Part shown: positions 25,923-37,997 of the stretch, one piece after another
How the letters are laid out: every line of letters begins with the position of its first letter
How positions within the stretch are numbered: position 1 is the stretch's first letter
DNA from: Tessaracoccus lacteus
GTDB taxonomy: Bacteria > Actinomycetota > Actinomycetes > Propionibacteriales > Propionibacteriaceae
Direction: 5' to 3'
NCBI RefSeq assembly: GCF_029917005.1
Contig: NZ_CP123967.1
Coordinates: 1,984,001-2,048,000, forward strand
DNA length: 64,000 nucleotides
Translations under genes and position numbers: made by a program
Notes under the pieces: model-generated
Databases searched by the model: none
Told to the model about the DNA's origin: nothing
The model's input: the letters and a program-made list of their open reading frames with translations, nothing else

Positions 25923-26747
25923 TCAGCCTATAGGCGTGGGGCCAGCGGTCCGGCGACGCTGGCACCGTGGACACCAGTAGAGGTGCCTCCCCTCGAGCAT
26001 TGCGGTGCGGATCTCGGTGCCGCAGACCAGGCACGGCTGCCCGGCCCGGCGGTAGACGTAGACCTCGCCGCCGTGACGGTCGACGCGCGGGTCGCGCCCC
26101 ATCGCCTCGGGCGTGTGATCCACCGCGACGGTGTCGATCCGGCCGGCGAGTACCGCGCGATGCATCAGGTCCACCAGGTCCGCCCACAGCAGGTCCCAGG
26201 AGCGTCGTGACAGCTCCCTCCCCGGGACCATGGGGTCGAGCCGGTGCCGGAACAGCACCTCGGCGCGGAAGATGTTGCCGACGCCCGCCGCGACCTTCTG
26301 ATCCATCAGCAGAGCCGCCACAGACTTGCCCGACCGGTGCAGGCGCGTGAACCCCCGCGAGGGTTCCGCGTCGTCGCGCAGTGGGTCGGGTCCGCTCGCG
26401 GCGACGACGGCGTCGCGCTCGTCGGGGGTGATGCGGCGGCACCACTGAGGACCTCGGAGGTCGGCGGCGGTGTGCAGGTCGGAGACCCTCAGCCGCACCT
26501 CGCCCTTCGGCGGCGCGAGCGGGGCGAACGCGAGCTTGCCGATCAGGCCGAGGTGAATGTGGATGATCCGGTCGGCTTCGAAGTCGAGGAACAGGTGTTT
26601 CCCGACCGCCTCGCCGCGCTTGAACAGCGCACCGTCGAGGTCTCCGGCGTCGAAGCGCCCCTGCGGCGACGTGACGCGGACCTGCTCCCCACCGAAGGTG
26701 TCGCTGAACTGGTTGGCGAGGCGGTGGATGACGTGTCCCTCAGGCAT
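25923..26747 (-). CDS. nei: Nei/Fpg-family DNA glycosylase (Nei1-like)
   Basis: 274 residues. The mature N-terminus PEGHVIHRLA carries the catalytic Pro2 and Glu3 of the family. The helix-two-turn-helix segment (KVAAGVGNIFRAEVLF) and a C-terminal zinc finger (CLVCGTE then CPRC) complete the DNA-binding parts. It excises oxidised pyrimidines and nicks the abasic site. The opening matches my recollection of mycobacterial Nei1, which also sits between tig and rpiB. TAGGGT ends 6 nt before the ATG, so the mRNA is probably leaderless. It ends 4 nt before the pgmB start. Confidence 0.94.
   Translation of the reverse strand: MPEGHVIHRLANQFSDTFGGEQVRVTSPQGRFDAGDLDGALFKRGEAVGKHLFLDFEADRIIHIHLGLIGKLAFAPLAPPKGEVRLRVSDLHTAADLRGPQWCRRITPDERDAVVAASGPDPLRDDAEPSRGFTRLHRSGKSVAALLMDQKVAAGVGNIFRAEVLFRHRLDPMVPGRELSRRSWDLLWADLVDLMHRAVLAGRIDTVAVDHTPEAMGRDPRVDRHGGEVYVYRRAGQPCLVCGTEIRTAMLEGRHLYWCPRCQRRRTAGPTPIG
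25925..25930 (-). promoter_or_regulatory. -10 box for leaderless pgmB-GH65 operon
   Basis: TAGGCT on the minus strand, 6 nt before the ATG at 25918; it overlaps the last codons of the nei gene. Confidence 0.5.
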
Positions 26748-26753
26748 CCCCCC

Positions 26754-26759
26754 ACCCTA
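26754..26759 (-). promoter_or_regulatory. -10 box for leaderless nei
   Basis: TAGGGT on the minus strand, followed by six G residues and the ATG at 26747. The G-run could also act as a crude ribosome binding site. The box overlaps the stop codon of the upstream secreted-protein gene. Confidence 0.45.
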
Positions 26760-27698
26760 GTGAAGGGCGGCGGGTCGGAGGTGCGCGAGCGCCCAGTCGG
26801 TCTGGGCCGTGGTGAACCGCCGGTCGACGTCGATGATGGTGCGGAGCCTGGCCGTCGAGACCTTTCCCGTGGCGAGCGTCGCCCGTGCCACGCCGAGTGC
26901 CTGGCGCGCCCAGCTGACGCCGATCGAGTCGACGGCGGCCGTCGCGTCGGCGGAGCTGTACCCGTCCGCCCTGAGCCTGCCGATCAGTTCGGCCCTGGAG
27001 TACAGCGCGCTCGAGAGGTAGGTGTACTCGGCAACCTCCATGGCCGCGCGCTGCCTGGCGGTCAGCGCCGTGACGGTCGCGGCGGGCGCGGACGTGCGCG
27101 ACGTGGTTGCATACCCCGTCCTGCGGCCGGTCACCCGCACCGAGATCCGATGCCCCTTGTCCTCGACGGTGAGGGTCCGCTTCGCGCTGATGGAGCCGGC
27201 CACAGGCTTCCCGTCGCGGTACCACTGGTAGCTGAACGTGGTCCCCGCGGTCCAAGTGCCCCGCGTCGCACTGACCGTGACGTCGACGGTGGGCGACCCC
27301 GCGACCGACGGTGTGCCCACCGTCAGCTTCTTCAGCGCGGGGACGGTGGTCTGCTTCGACGTCAGGCACCTCGTCGTGACGCCCGACCTCTTGTAGCAGA
27401 CCGTCAGTGACAGCCGCTGGCCCGCGTCCGTGGTCACGACCCGATAGCTGGGGCCGGTGGCGCCGTCGATCTCCCTGGTGTCGCGCCGCCACTGGTAGGT
27501 GACTTTGGTCGCCGTCGGCGTGGTGTGCAGGTCACGCTTGGAGGTGAGCGTCTTCCCGATGCCCGCCGTCCCCACGACCTTCGGAGCACCGACGCCCACG
27601 AACGACTGGGCGGCCGCCGCGGGTGCCGCCCCGAAGGCAGGCAGAGCAACCAGGCCGATGACGACGCTCACCGCACCTCGGACCCGTCGACTGAGCAT
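26757..27698 (-). CDS. Secreted protein with two Ig-like repeats and Ltp-type helical repeats
   Basis: 313 residues. The ATG at 27698 has GGGAGGTG 5 nt upstream. A signal peptide (LSRRVRGAVSVVIGLVALP to AAPAAAAQ) indicates export. Two Ig-like repeats at about 38-110 and 118-200 share the pattern TYQW/SYQWYRDG...GHRISVRVTGRRTGY. Residues about 205-313 are helical with ALYSRAELIGRLRADGYSSADA, resembling the Ltp (PF07553) repeat YL...FSR.GLI.QL..EGFS, but more diverged than in the next gene. It is one of three tandem paralogues. Its ribosome binding site is buried in a 13-bp inverted repeat at 27702-27745. Role unknown; Ltp proteins in phages block superinfection. Confidence 0.82.
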   Translation of the reverse strand: MLSRRVRGAVSVVIGLVALPAFGAAPAAAAQSFVGVGAPKVVGTAGIGKTLTSKRDLHTTPTATKVTYQWRRDTREIDGATGPSYRVVTTDAGQRLSLTVCYKRSGVTTRCLTSKQTTVPALKKLTVGTPSVAGSPTVDVTVSATRGTWTAGTTFSYQWYRDGKPVAGSISAKRTLTVEDKGHRISVRVTGRRTGYATTSRTSAPAATVTALTARQRAAMEVAEYTYLSSALYSRAELIGRLRADGYSSADATAAVDSIGVSWARQALGVARATLATGKVSTARLRTIIDVDRRFTTAQTDWALAHLRPAALH

Positions 27699-27701
27699 GA
27701 A

Positions 27702-27745
27702 TCCACCTCCCGGGAGACCATTCACCCTATCCCCCGGGAGGTGGA
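27702..27745 (-). promoter_or_regulatory. Ribosome-binding-site-hiding hairpin
   Basis: A perfect 13-bp inverted repeat, 27702-27714 with 27733-27745, loop 18 nt. In the minus-strand RNA the second arm, CCCGGGAGGTGGA, contains the whole Shine-Dalgarno sequence of the gene starting at 27698, only 3 nt from its ATG. The hairpin also starts 21 nt after the stop of the preceding paralogue, so it could serve as a terminator or as a switch of translation. Confidence 0.65.
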
Positions 27746-27766
27746 CCAGCCACCTGGCGGCAACGC

Positions 27767-28714
27767 TCAGAGGCCGACCGCGTTGACCCCGTAGGTGGCC
27801 TGCGACGCGGTGAACCCCTCCCAGCGGAGCTGGTCATACAGCTCGTCCCACGTGAAGTAGTCGTACCCGAAGGTGTCGACATAGGACTGGGCCGACCCCG
27901 CTGCCTGCTTGTTCCAACTCGGGTTCACGTAGTCGACGGCGACCTTGGACGTCGAGGTGCTGAACCCCTCGTACTCGAGCTGGTCGATGAGCCCCGTGCG
28001 GGAGAAGTACAGCACCTCGAGGTAGGACTTCGCCTCGGAGACCGCCTGCCTCTGCGTCGACGAGAGCGACGTGACCTTCGCCGTCTTCGCGGAGCTCTTG
28101 GCCCGTGTGGTGTAACCGGACTTCTTCCCCGTCACCTTCACCTGGATGGTCCGACCCTTGTCGGCCGAGGTCGGCTTGTAGGTGGACTTGGTGGCGCCCG
28201 GGATGGTCTTGCCGTTGCGGAGCCACTTGTAGGTGAAGGTCGTGCCGGAGGTCCAGCTGCCGGTCGAGGCCCTGAGCGTCGCCCCGACCTTGGCCACGCC
28301 GGAGACCTTCGGGGTCGAGACGGACAGCGTCTTGAGTACCTTCGCCTCGATGGCTCCGGTCTTTGCAGAGGTGACGCAGCGCGTGTTGGTGTCGAAGGCG
28401 AGGTAGCAGACCTTGACGGAGATCTTCCTGCCCTTGTCCGCGGACTTCAGCGTGTAGGTCTTCGCCGTGGCACCGGAGATCTTCGACCCCGACCGCAGCC
28501 ACTGGTAGGTCATCTTGGCCGCCGTCGGCTTCGTCGCCGTGTCGGCCTTGGCCGTGAGCTTGCTGGCGACCGCGCGCGTCCCCGAGATCGTGGGCTTGGA
28601 GACCCCGGTGAAGTTCCCTGCCGCTGCCGCCGGCGTCGCGGTCAGCACTCCGGCCGACATGGTCGCCAGGGCGACCAACCCGACGAGGCCCGCCCGTACC
28701 CGCTTCATATTCAT
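27767..28714 (-). CDS. Secreted protein with two Ig-like repeats and Ltp repeats
   Basis: 315 residues from the ATG at 28714, which gives a 6-nt gap to AAGGGGAG; the ATG at 28720 would abut it. A signal peptide ends near ATPAAAAG. Ig-like repeats lie at about 36-105 and 112-198 (TYQWLRSGSKISGATAKTY, TYKWLRNGKTIPGATKSTY). The C-terminus has two Ltp-type repeats: EAKSYLEVLYFSRTGLIDQL then EYEGFSTS, and a second with QSYVDTFGYDYFTWDEL. The Lys/Thr richness fits a cell-wall-associated exported protein. The first 40 residues are almost the same as in the next gene, a recent duplication. A TAGCAT -10 candidate lies at 28763-28758. Confidence 0.85.
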   Translation of the reverse strand: MNMKRVRAGLVGLVALATMSAGVLTATPAAAAGNFTGVSKPTISGTRAVASKLTAKADTATKPTAAKMTYQWLRSGSKISGATAKTYTLKSADKGRKISVKVCYLAFDTNTRCVTSAKTGAIEAKVLKTLSVSTPKVSGVAKVGATLRASTGSWTSGTTFTYKWLRNGKTIPGATKSTYKPTSADKGRTIQVKVTGKKSGYTTRAKSSAKTAKVTSLSSTQRQAVSEAKSYLEVLYFSRTGLIDQLEYEGFSTSTSKVAVDYVNPSWNKQAAGSAQSYVDTFGYDYFTWDELYDQLRWEGFTASQATYGVNAVGL

Positions 28715-28757
28715 CTGCATCTCCCCTTGTGAATCAGCAATTCATCGAATGGCTGAG

Positions 28758-28763
28758 ATGCTA
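28758..28763 (-). promoter_or_regulatory. -10 candidate for the second Ltp-type gene
   Basis: TAGCAT in the conserved context GCTAGCATCT, also found at 29406-29401 ahead of the third paralogue. No good -35 was seen. Confidence 0.35.
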
Positions 28764-28812
28764 GCGGAGCCCACCGACAGTCACAGAGAAGCCACAGAAT
28801 CGGGTTCGGGAC

Positions 28813-29364
28813 TCACACCTTGGACTTGCGCCAGCCGGCCTTCCTGGCCGCCGACTCGGAGCAGAACCAGCGCTCGCCCTTCGTCAGGTCGATCTGCGTG
28901 ACGTTGTAGAACCGCTGGCCCTTGACGTGGTAGATCTTCTCGCCGGAGCTGGAGATGTTGCCCTTGATGGTGCACGAGGAGGACACGGCGGCGGCCGCGA
29001 TCTTCGCGGTTCTGCCCGAGGTCACGCACCTGGTGGTGTACTTCGCCTTGGCGTAGCAGACCTTGACGGAGATCTTCTTGCCCTGGTCGGCCGACCTGAG
29101 CTTGTAGGTGCTGCTCTTCGCGCCGGAGATCTTCGACCCGTTGCGCAACCACTGGTAGCTGACGCGCTGGGCCTTCGGCGTGGTCGCCTTGTCGCGCTTC
29201 GCGGTCAGGGTCTTTCCGACGGTGCGGGTGCCTGACATGGTGGGCTTCGAGACCCCGGTGAAGGTGGACGCGGCCTCGGCCGGCGCGGCGGTCACCGCCC
29301 CCGCCGACATCGTCGCCAAGGCGACCAGCGCCACGAATCCGGCGCGGACGCGCTTCCAGCCCAT
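28813..29364 (-). CDS. Secreted protein with one Ig-like repeat and a C-terminal GERWFCSE-type domain
   Basis: 183 residues. The ATG at 29364 has AAGGGGAG 7 nt upstream. The signal peptide (KRVRAGFVALVALATMSAG to APAEAA) and the following TFTGVSKPTMSGTRTVGKTL closely match the previous gene. One Ig-like repeat (about 35-108) is followed, instead of Ltp repeats, by a roughly 50-residue domain with IKGN, YHVKGQRFY, GERWFCSE and AGWRKSKV. This ending recurs at the C-termini of nucleases and surface proteins, and I believe it is called a sunset domain in some annotations. Function unknown; probably cell-surface. Confidence 0.85.
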   Translation of the reverse strand: MGWKRVRAGFVALVALATMSAGAVTAAPAEAASTFTGVSKPTMSGTRTVGKTLTAKRDKATTPKAQRVSYQWLRNGSKISGAKSSTYKLRSADQGKKISVKVCYAKAKYTTRCVTSGRTAKIAAAAVSSSCTIKGNISSSGEKIYHVKGQRFYNVTQIDLTKGERWFCSESAARKAGWRKSKV

Positions 29365-29400
29365 TGTCCATCTCCCCTTGTGGATCGGTGTTCGAGCCAG

Positions 29401-29406
29401 ATGCTA
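29401..29406 (-). promoter_or_regulatory. -10 candidate for the third secreted paralogue
   Basis: TAGCAT in the same GCTAGCATCT context as at 28763-28758, about 37 nt before the start codon at 29364. Confidence 0.35.
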
Positions 29407-29417
29407 GCCCGGCAGTC

Positions 29418-29876
29418 TCAAGGTCGACGCACAGACCCCTCGTAAGCCGATATCTGGCCGATGCGACGCCGGTGCCGCTCCTCCCCGGAGAAGGGGGTGC
29501 CGAGGAACGCCGCGACGATCGCGTAGCCCTCCTCCAGAGACTGCATGCGCCCGCCGAGGGCGACGACGTTGGCGTCGTTGTGCTGGCGTGCCAGGGTGGC
29601 GAGCTCGACGTTGTACGCCAAGGCCGCGCGGATGCCGGGTACCTTGTTGGCGGCGATCTGCTCGCCGTTGCCGGAGCCGCCGAGCACGACGCCCAGGCTG
29701 CCCGCGTCGGCGACGACCGCCTCCGCGGCCGGGATGATCAGCTGCGGGTAGTCGTCCAGCGACTCGTAGGTCGAGGCGCCGTGGTCGACGACCTCGTGTC
29801 CGTCGGCGGTGAGCCGCTCGACGAGGTACTGCTTCAGCTCGAAGGCCGCATGGTCGGTGGCGATGTGGACGCGCAT
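29418..29876 (-). CDS. rpiB: Ribose-5-phosphate isomerase B
   Basis: 152 residues. It interconverts ribose-5-phosphate and ribulose-5-phosphate in the pentose phosphate pathway. The N-terminal TDHAAFELK and the phosphate-binding loop GGSGNGEQIAANKVPG (66-81) are diagnostic; the base is Glu72, as in the mycobacterial enzyme, rather than the Cys of the E. coli type. His102 region NDANVVALGGR is present. The gene starts 7 nt after the ligA stop on the same strand, so it is cotranscribed with ligA. Order next to pepN matches the mycobacterial arrangement. Confidence 0.96.
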   Translation of the reverse strand: MRVHIATDHAAFELKQYLVERLTADGHEVVDHGASTYESLDDYPQLIIPAAEAVVADAGSLGVVLGGSGNGEQIAANKVPGIRAALAYNVELATLARQHNDANVVALGGRMQSLEEGYAIVAAFLGTPFSGEERHRRRIGQISAYEGSVRRP

Positions 29877-29883
29877 GACCCCA

Positions 29884-32085
<2,202 letters not shown>

Positions 32086-32112
32086 TCAGTCCATAAGGAG
32101 AAGATCTTCGCC

Positions 32113-34694
<2,582 letters not shown>

Positions 34695-34704
<10 letters not shown>

Positions 34705-34960
34705 CGGGCGTGGGCAACGAGGTCATCGAAGGCCGCGTCCAGCGCGACGTCGACGACCTGCTTCTCGGGATGGGCGTCGTACCAGGCAATGGTCTGGGCG
34801 GCCCAGTAGGGCATGGTGGTCCGTCGCCGTGCGCCACGACCGGCGGGCCTGCCCTCATCCTCGCCACATCGGTCCAGCCGCCAAGCGTCGGAAGCGCCGC
34901 CTCGTCGTAGGTGTGCGAGGGGCGCACGATCGTGACGGGCAGACCGAGCTCGCGGCAACG
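34695..34960 (-). pseudogene. Remnant of an NAD-dependent epimerase/dehydratase
   Basis: Reading back from 34960, one frame gives RELGLPVTIVRPSHTYDE and then WTDVARMRAGPPVVAHGDG, typical of SDR-type epimerases. After a frame change the sequence resumes with YWAAQTIAWYDAHPEKQVVD and ends at 34695. A TAG closes the frame at 34963-34961. About two thirds of a normal 300-residue enzyme is missing, so this is a decayed fragment. It overlaps the last 10 nt of pepN, tail to tail. Confidence 0.6.
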
Positions 34961-34969
34961 CTAGCCCGG

Positions 34970-35173
34970 TCAGGCGTCGTCGCGGGTGGTGGCGACCTCG
35001 GTGCTGGTGGACGTGCCGGTCGCCTCCCGGCGCAGCTTGGGGGCGAACGCCAGCAGAGCCAGCACCGCGCCGAAGGCCAGCGGCCCGACGATGGTCAGCA
35101 GCACCATGAAGAGGCTGGACGTGGGCTCGGGCGTGGGCCAGCCGGGGAAGACCTCGAGGGGCAGCATGCTCAT
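34970..35173 (-). CDS. Small single-span membrane protein
   Basis: 67 residues: a short outside segment with PGWPTPEPTSS, a hydrophobic stretch of about 25 residues (LFMVLLTIVGPLAFGAVLAL), and a charged Thr-rich tail. Similar small proteins occur in actinobacteria, but I know of no assigned role. The ATG at 35173 follows a TAGGGT box by 7 nt, so it is leaderless. It is divergent from pyrR. A much longer open frame in the same phase up to 36688 is antisense to pyrR-pyrB and is not a gene. Confidence 0.65.
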   Translation of the reverse strand: MSMLPLEVFPGWPTPEPTSSLFMVLLTIVGPLAFGAVLALLAFAPKLRREATGTSTSTEVATTRDDA

Positions 35174-35180
35174 GCGCGGC

Positions 35181-35186
35181 ACCCTA
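35181..35186 (-). promoter_or_regulatory. -10 box for leaderless small membrane protein
   Basis: TAGGGT on the minus strand, 7 nt before the ATG at 35173. Confidence 0.5.
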
Positions 35187-35222
35187 CCTGACCTGGGGCG
35201 CCACCGGGCCCCGTGACTGCGG

Positions 35223-35228
35223 TAGATT
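35223..35228 (+). promoter_or_regulatory. -10 box of the pyrR operon
   Basis: TAGATT, placing the transcript start near 35235 and leaving a leader of only about 20 nt, almost all of it the hairpin at 35234-35254. Confidence 0.45.
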
Positions 35229-35233
35229 GCCCT

Positions 35234-35254
35234 GCGGACCCAAGAGAGGGACGC
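35234..35254 (+). promoter_or_regulatory. Candidate PyrR-binding hairpin over the pyrR ribosome binding site
   Basis: GCG (35234-35236) pairs with CGC (35252-35254), an internal purine bulge follows, and CCC pairs with GGG around the 6-nt loop AAGAGA. The loop region AGAGAGG fits the NGNGAGG part of the PyrR RNA consensus as I remember it. The Shine-Dalgarno GAGAGGGA lies inside, so PyrR binding would stop translation, as proposed in mycobacteria. Confidence 0.45.
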
Positions 35255-35255
35255 G

Positions 35256-35786
35256 ATGGATCGTACGATTCTGACCGCTGATGACATGGCCTGGGCGCTG
35301 ACCCGCATGACACACGAGATCCTCGAGAGGAACCGCGGGGCGACAGACGTCGTGCTGCTGGGGATTCTCACCCGCGGGGCGCCGCTGGCGACCCGCCTCT
35401 CCGCCGTTGCCGAGGCACAGGGCCACACCCTCCCCGTCGGGCAGCTCGACATCACGATGTACCGCGACGACCTGCGCGTCAACCCGACGCGTACCGTCGG
35501 CCGCACGATCCTGCCCGGCCCCATCGACGACAAGGTCGTCGTGCTGGTCGACGACGTGCTGTTCTCGGGTCGCACCATCCAGGCGGCCCTGCACGCGCTG
35601 GCCGACCTCGGCCGCCCCCGCTCGATCCAGCTCGTGACACTGATCGACCGCGGCCACCGCGAACTGCCCATCCAGGCCGACATCGTCGGCAAGGTGCTGC
35701 CCACCTCCCGCGACGAGCGCGTCCGCGTCCGGCTCGCCGAGACCGACGGCGAGGACCTCGTCACCATTGAACGGAGCGCCTCGTGA
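35256..35786 (+). CDS. pyrR: Pyrimidine operon regulator / uracil phosphoribosyltransferase PyrR
   Basis: 176 residues. The PRPP-binding loop [14 protein letters not shown] (about 95-108) marks a type I phosphoribosyltransferase, and flanking sequence ([28 protein letters not shown]) matches PyrR. PyrR binds pyr mRNA when UMP is abundant and also makes UMP from uracil and PRPP. It heads the operon and its stop overlaps the pyrB start (GTGA). A short leader hairpin at 35234-35254 covers its own ribosome binding site, suggesting translational feedback. Confidence 0.95.
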   Translation: MDRTILTADDMAWALTRMTHEILERNRGATDVVLLGILTRGAPLATRLSAVAEAQGHTLPVGQLDITMYRDDLRVNPTRTVGRTILPGPIDDKVVVLVDDVLFSGRTIQAALHALADLGRPRSIQLVTLIDRGHRELPIQADIVGKVLPTSRDERVRVRLAETDGEDLVTIERSAS

Positions 35787-36718
35787 AGCACCTCCTCAGC
35801 ATCGCCGACCTCAGCCGATCGGAGATCGACTCGATCCTGACCACCGCCGAGGAGATGCACGACGTGCAGAACCGGCAGGTGAAGAAGCTGCCCGCGCTGC
35901 GCGGCCGCACCGTCGTGAATCTGTTCTTCGAGGACTCCACCCGCACCCGCTCGTCGTTCGAGCTCGCCGCCAAGTGGCTGTCCGCCGACGCCGTCAACGT
36001 GTCCGCCAGGGGGTCGAGCGTCAGCAAGGGCGAATCCATGCGCGACACCCTCATGACGCTGGATGCGATGGGCGTCGACGCCATCGTGATGCGGCACGCC
36101 GGCTCCGGCTCGGTCGCCCAAGCGGCCGGCTGGGTCCGCGCCTCCATGGTCAACGCCGGCGACGGCATGCACGAGCACCCCACCCAGGCGCTGCTCGACG
36201 CGCACGCCATGCGCCGCCACCTCGCCCGCCACGACCTCGGCGACCTCGAGGGCAAGCGGGTCGCGATCGTCGGCGACCTGCTGCACTCCCGCGTGGTGCG
36301 CTCCAACGTCCTCCTGCTGAACAAGCTCGGCGCCTCCGTCGTGCTGGTCGCTCCCCCGACGCTGATGCCGCCCGGCGCGGAGGCGTGGGACGCCGACTCG
36401 ACCGCAGTGTTCGACGACGTGCTGGACGACATCGACGTCGCGATGATGCTGCGCGTGCAGCGCGAGCGGATGTCCGGCGGTTTCTTCCCCTCGGAGCGCG
36501 AATACGTCGACGCGTACGGGCTCACCCCCCGCCGGCTCACCCGCTTGAGGGACGGCGCGTGCGTCATGCACCCCGGCCCGATGAACCGCGGTCTGGAGAT
36601 CTCGTCGCTGGCCGCCGACTCCCCCCGCTCGATCGTCCTCGACCAGGTCAGCTCCGGCGTCGCTGTGCGCATGAGCGTGCTGTACCACGTCCTCGCCGGC
36701 GACGGCTCCACCAACTGA
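35783..36718 (+). CDS. pyrB: Aspartate carbamoyltransferase catalytic subunit
   Basis: 311 residues from a GTG at 35783 that overlaps the pyrR stop. The carbamoyl-phosphate loop STRTR is at 52-56, [11 protein letters not shown] is the domain hinge, and HPGPMNRG near the end binds aspartate. It catalyses the committed step of pyrimidine synthesis, carbamoyl phosphate plus aspartate to carbamoyl aspartate. No regulatory pyrI gene is nearby, as usual in Gram-positive bacteria. pyrC follows 11 nt later. Confidence 0.97.
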   Translation: MKHLLSIADLSRSEIDSILTTAEEMHDVQNRQVKKLPALRGRTVVNLFFEDSTRTRSSFELAAKWLSADAVNVSARGSSVSKGESMRDTLMTLDAMGVDAIVMRHAGSGSVAQAAGWVRASMVNAGDGMHEHPTQALLDAHAMRRHLARHDLGDLEGKRVAIVGDLLHSRVVRSNVLLLNKLGASVVLVAPPTLMPPGAEAWDADSTAVFDDVLDDIDVAMMLRVQRERMSGGFFPSEREYVDAYGLTPRRLTRLRDGACVMHPGPMNRGLEISSLAADSPRSIVLDQVSSGVAVRMSVLYHVLAGDGSTN

Positions 36719-36729
36719 AAGGCCACGCC

Positions 36730-37992
36730 ATGAGCACCCTCCTGCAAGGCGTCACGCTCCCCGACGGCACCCGCACCGACCTCGCTATCTCCGACGGCGT
36801 CTTCGTCGACGACGCGGGCTCCGGGGCGGAGGTCGTCGACTGCGACGGGCTGGTCGCGCTGCCCGGCCTCGTCGACGTCCACACGCACCTGCGCGAGCCC
36901 GGCCGCGAGGATACCGAGACCGTCCTGACCGGCTCCCGCGCCGCAGCCCGCGGCGGCTTCACCGCCGTCTGCGCCATGGCGAACACCAACCCCGTCACCG
37001 ACACTGCGGAGAAGGCCGAGCACATCCTGGATCTCGGCTGGCAGGCCGCGCTGGCCGAGGTCGTGGTCATCGGCGCCATCTCGAAGGGCCTGAACGGCGC
37101 CGAGCTGGCCGAGCTCGGCCTGATGAACCGGTCGCGCGCCCGCGTGACGATGTTCTCCGACGACGGCCACTGCCTGATGAACGCCCAGCTGATGCGCCGC
37201 GCCCTGGAGTGGGTGAAACCCTTCGACGGCGTCATCGCGCAGCACTCGCAGGACTCCAACCTCGCCGGCCCCGGCGCCTGCTGCCACGAGGGCGAGATCT
37301 CCGGGCGGCTCGGGCTGGGCGGCTGGCCGCCCGTCGCGGAGTCGGCCATCATCGCCCGCGACGTCCAGCTGGCGGAGGCCACCGGCTCCCGGCTGCACGT
37401 CTGCCACGTCAGCACGGCGGAGGGCGTCGACGTCATCCGCTGGGCCAAGGCCCGCGGCATCCGCGTCACGGCCGAGGTCACCCCGCACCACCTGCTGCTC
37501 GGCACCGCCGAGCTGACGAGCTACGACACGACCTTCAAGGTCAACCCGCCGCTGCGCACCGACGAGCACATCGAGGCCGTCCGCGCCGCGCTGGCCGACG
37601 GGACCATCGACGCCGTCGCCACCGACCACGCCCCGCACGCCGCGCAGGACAAGGACCACGCCTTCGTCGACGCCCGCCCCGGCATGATCGGCCTGGAGCA
37701 GGCACTGTCGGTGGTCATCGAGACGATGGTGCGGCCCGGTCGCCTCGACTGGGCCGGAGTCGCGGACCGCATGAGCCACACCCCGGCCCGCATCGCCAGC
37801 CTGCAGACGCAGGGTCGCCCGCTGGCCGTCGGCGAGCCGGCCAACGTCGTGCTGGTCAACCCGGCCCGCACCGCGGTGGTGGACAAGACGCAGTCCGTGT
37901 CGCTGAGCCGCAACAACCCGTACGACGGCCGCACCCTCCCCGACCCCGTCGAGGCCACCTTCTGGAAGGGCCGCCGTACGCACTCGCGCTGA
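36730..37992 (+). CDS. pyrC: Dihydroorotase
   Basis: 420 residues from the ATG at 36730 with AAAGG 7 nt upstream. The zinc motif HTHLREPG is at 51-58, with further ligands in AQHSQDSN, HVCHVSTAEG and the Asp of ATDHAPHA. It cyclises carbamoyl aspartate to dihydroorotate. A long open frame that starts at 35767 and runs through pyrB into this phase is not a fusion; it has no sensible protein before 36730. The remaining pyr genes (carA, carB, pyrD, pyrF) do not follow; a repeat block starts within a few bases of the stop. Confidence 0.97.
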   Translation: MSTLLQGVTLPDGTRTDLAISDGVFVDDAGSGAEVVDCDGLVALPGLVDVHTHLREPGREDTETVLTGSRAAARGGFTAVCAMANTNPVTDTAEKAEHILDLGWQAALAEVVVIGAISKGLNGAELAELGLMNRSRARVTMFSDDGHCLMNAQLMRRALEWVKPFDGVIAQHSQDSNLAGPGACCHEGEISGRLGLGGWPPVAESAIIARDVQLAEATGSRLHVCHVSTAEGVDVIRWAKARGIRVTAEVTPHHLLLGTAELTSYDTTFKVNPPLRTDEHIEAVRAALADGTIDAVATDHAPHAAQDKDHAFVDARPGMIGLEQALSVVIETMVRPGRLDWAGVADRMSHTPARIASLQTQGRPLAVGEPANVVLVNPARTAVVDKTQSVSLSRNNPYDGRTLPDPVEATFWKGRRTHSR

Positions 37993-37997
37993 TCCGC

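Noticed and set aside
35767..37992. A 741-codon frame spanning pyrB and pyrC, as if a fusion
   Set aside because: Up to 36730 it is an out-of-frame reading of pyrB; pyrC has its own ribosome binding site and ATG.
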